Source: Clavibacter californiensis (GTDB lineage Bacteria; Actinomycetota; Actinomycetes; Actinomycetales; Microbacteriaceae). From it: DNA of 64,000 nucleotides. The notes below the pieces were generated by a model. The model was not told the origin of the DNA and did no database searches. It saw only the letters and a program-made list of their open reading frames with translations. Location: positions 2,852,001 to 2,916,000 of the forward strand of contig NZ_CP040792.1 of the NCBI RefSeq assembly GCF_021952865.1. Reading direction: 5' to 3'. Below are positions 63,378 through 64,000 of this stretch, one piece after another (position 1 is the first letter of the stretch; the number at the start of each line of letters is the position of its first letter). Both the position numbers and the translations under genes were made by a program.

Positions 63378-64000
63378 TCAGGAGACGCCGACGGTGATCC
63401 GGTGCCAGCCCGTCGCGCCGTCGGGGGCGGGCGGCGCCTCGTCGGAGGTCTGCGTCGCGCCCGTGGTGTCGGTGGCGCGCACCTCGACGCTGTGGGATCC
63501 GCTCGCCGCGTCCCACGCGTACGACCACTGCCGCCACGTGTCGGTGCCGACGCCGTCGCCCAGCGTCGCCTCGACCCAGTCGCCCTCGTCGACGCGCACC
63601 TCCACCTTGGCGATGCCGGTGTGCTGCGCCCAGGCCATGCCGGCGATCGCGGTGCGTCCCGCGTCCACGCGCGCGCCGGAGCGCGGGGTGTCGATGCGGG
63701 ACCCCGTCTTGATGGGACCGCGCTCGGTCCACCCGCGGGTCGACCAGTAGGCGACGTCCTCGGCGAAGGTCGTGACCTTGAGCTCGGTGACCCACTTCGT
63801 CGCGGAGACGTAGCCGTAGAGGCCGGGCACGACCATCCGCACGGGGAAGCCGTGCTGCTGCGGCAGGGGCTCGCCGTTCATGCCCACCGCGAGGATCGAC
63901 GCGCGGTCCGGATCCGTGAGCGCCTCGAGCGGCGTGCTCGCGGTCCAGCCGTCCTGGCTCGTGGAGAGCACCATGTCGGCACCCGCGGTCGGCTTCGCGC
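63378..64000 (-). CDS. Sulfite-oxidase-like molybdopterin oxidoreductase (C-terminal part)
   Basis: The frame is open to the window edge, so the N-terminus lies beyond 64000; about 207 residues are visible. Segments GADMVLSTSQDGWTASTPLEAL, GFPVRMVVPGLYGYVSATKWVTEL and the C-terminal Mo-co dimerisation domain (IAGMAWAQHTGIAKVEVRVDEGDWVEATLG...WRQWSYAW) match YedY/sulfite-oxidase-type enzymes. These oxidise or reduce small sulfur compounds using the Mo cofactor made by the moe/moa operon 16-18 kb away. The active-site cysteine is not in the visible part. Confidence 0.85.
   Translation of the reverse strand, partial: AKPTAGADMVLSTSQDGWTASTPLEALTDPDRASILAVGMNGEPLPQQHGFPVRMVVPGLYGYVSATKWVTELKVTTFAEDVAYWSTRGWTERGPIKTGSRIDTPRSGARVDAGRTAIAGMAWAQHTGIAKVEVRVDEGDWVEATLGDGVGTDTWRQWSYAWDAASGSHSVEVRATDTTGATQTSDEAPPAPDGATGWHRITVGVS

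Overview
The window is about 64 kb of very GC-rich chromosomal DNA. It fits a high-GC Gram-positive of the Microbacteriaceae; gene content and style recall Clavibacter, but that genus call comes from general knowledge, not a search. Supporting signs are strong G/C at third codon positions, many GTG starts, tightly packed genes joined by ATGA/GTGA/TGATG overlaps, short G+C-rich terminator hairpins, and typical actinobacterial neighbourhoods (DUF501–FtsB–enolase, GlmU–Prs, MazG beside a divergent nhaA). I see no rRNA, IS element, prophage or CRISPR array. Two tRNA genes are present.

Layout. 1-10.5 kb: end of an APC permease, a Tat-exported ferritin-like protein, then a five-gene minus-strand operon (9135 to 2544) with a complete partner-switching set (SpoIIE-type phosphatase, STAS protein, RsbW-like kinase) around a cellulose-synthase-like glycosyltransferase and a secreted GH26–OpgC fusion. 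A divergent acyltransferase and a tRNA with anticodon UAA follow. 10.7-18 kb: type II NADH dehydrogenase, a mycosin-like protease overlapping DUF501 and an FtsB-like divisome protein, enolase, HisS and a TetR regulator. 18-33 kb: MazG, NhaA, Mfd, Pth, L25, a gluconokinase–oxidoreductase fusion divergent from gnd, Prs, GlmU and tRNA-Gln. 33-39 kb: MarR and DksA-type regulators, an LLM flavin enzyme with a LysE exporter and its divergent LysG-type regulator, and the metQNI importer. 39-45 kb: tandem paralogues of an unknown membrane protein, an ABC-F ATPase and an MFS transporter. 45-48 kb: molybdenum cofactor genes moeA-moaC-mog-moaE. 48-55 kb: PEP-mutase-like enzyme, MBL hydrolase, MTA phosphorylase with a coupled epimerase, lipoprotein, SDR, CPBP protease and a Dabb protein. 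55-64 kb: a second unknown tandem paralogue pair, a UPF0718/UPF0703 pair with a secreted beta-rich partner, a lipoprotein, a PadR regulator and the end of a sulfite-oxidase-like molybdoenzyme, a possible user of the Mo cofactor made from the 45-48 kb operon.

The most interesting pieces are the signalling-plus-glycan operon at 2544-9135, the gluconokinase fusion at 25574-27556, and the two duplicated families of unknown exported proteins (39675-41460 and 55380-57556).
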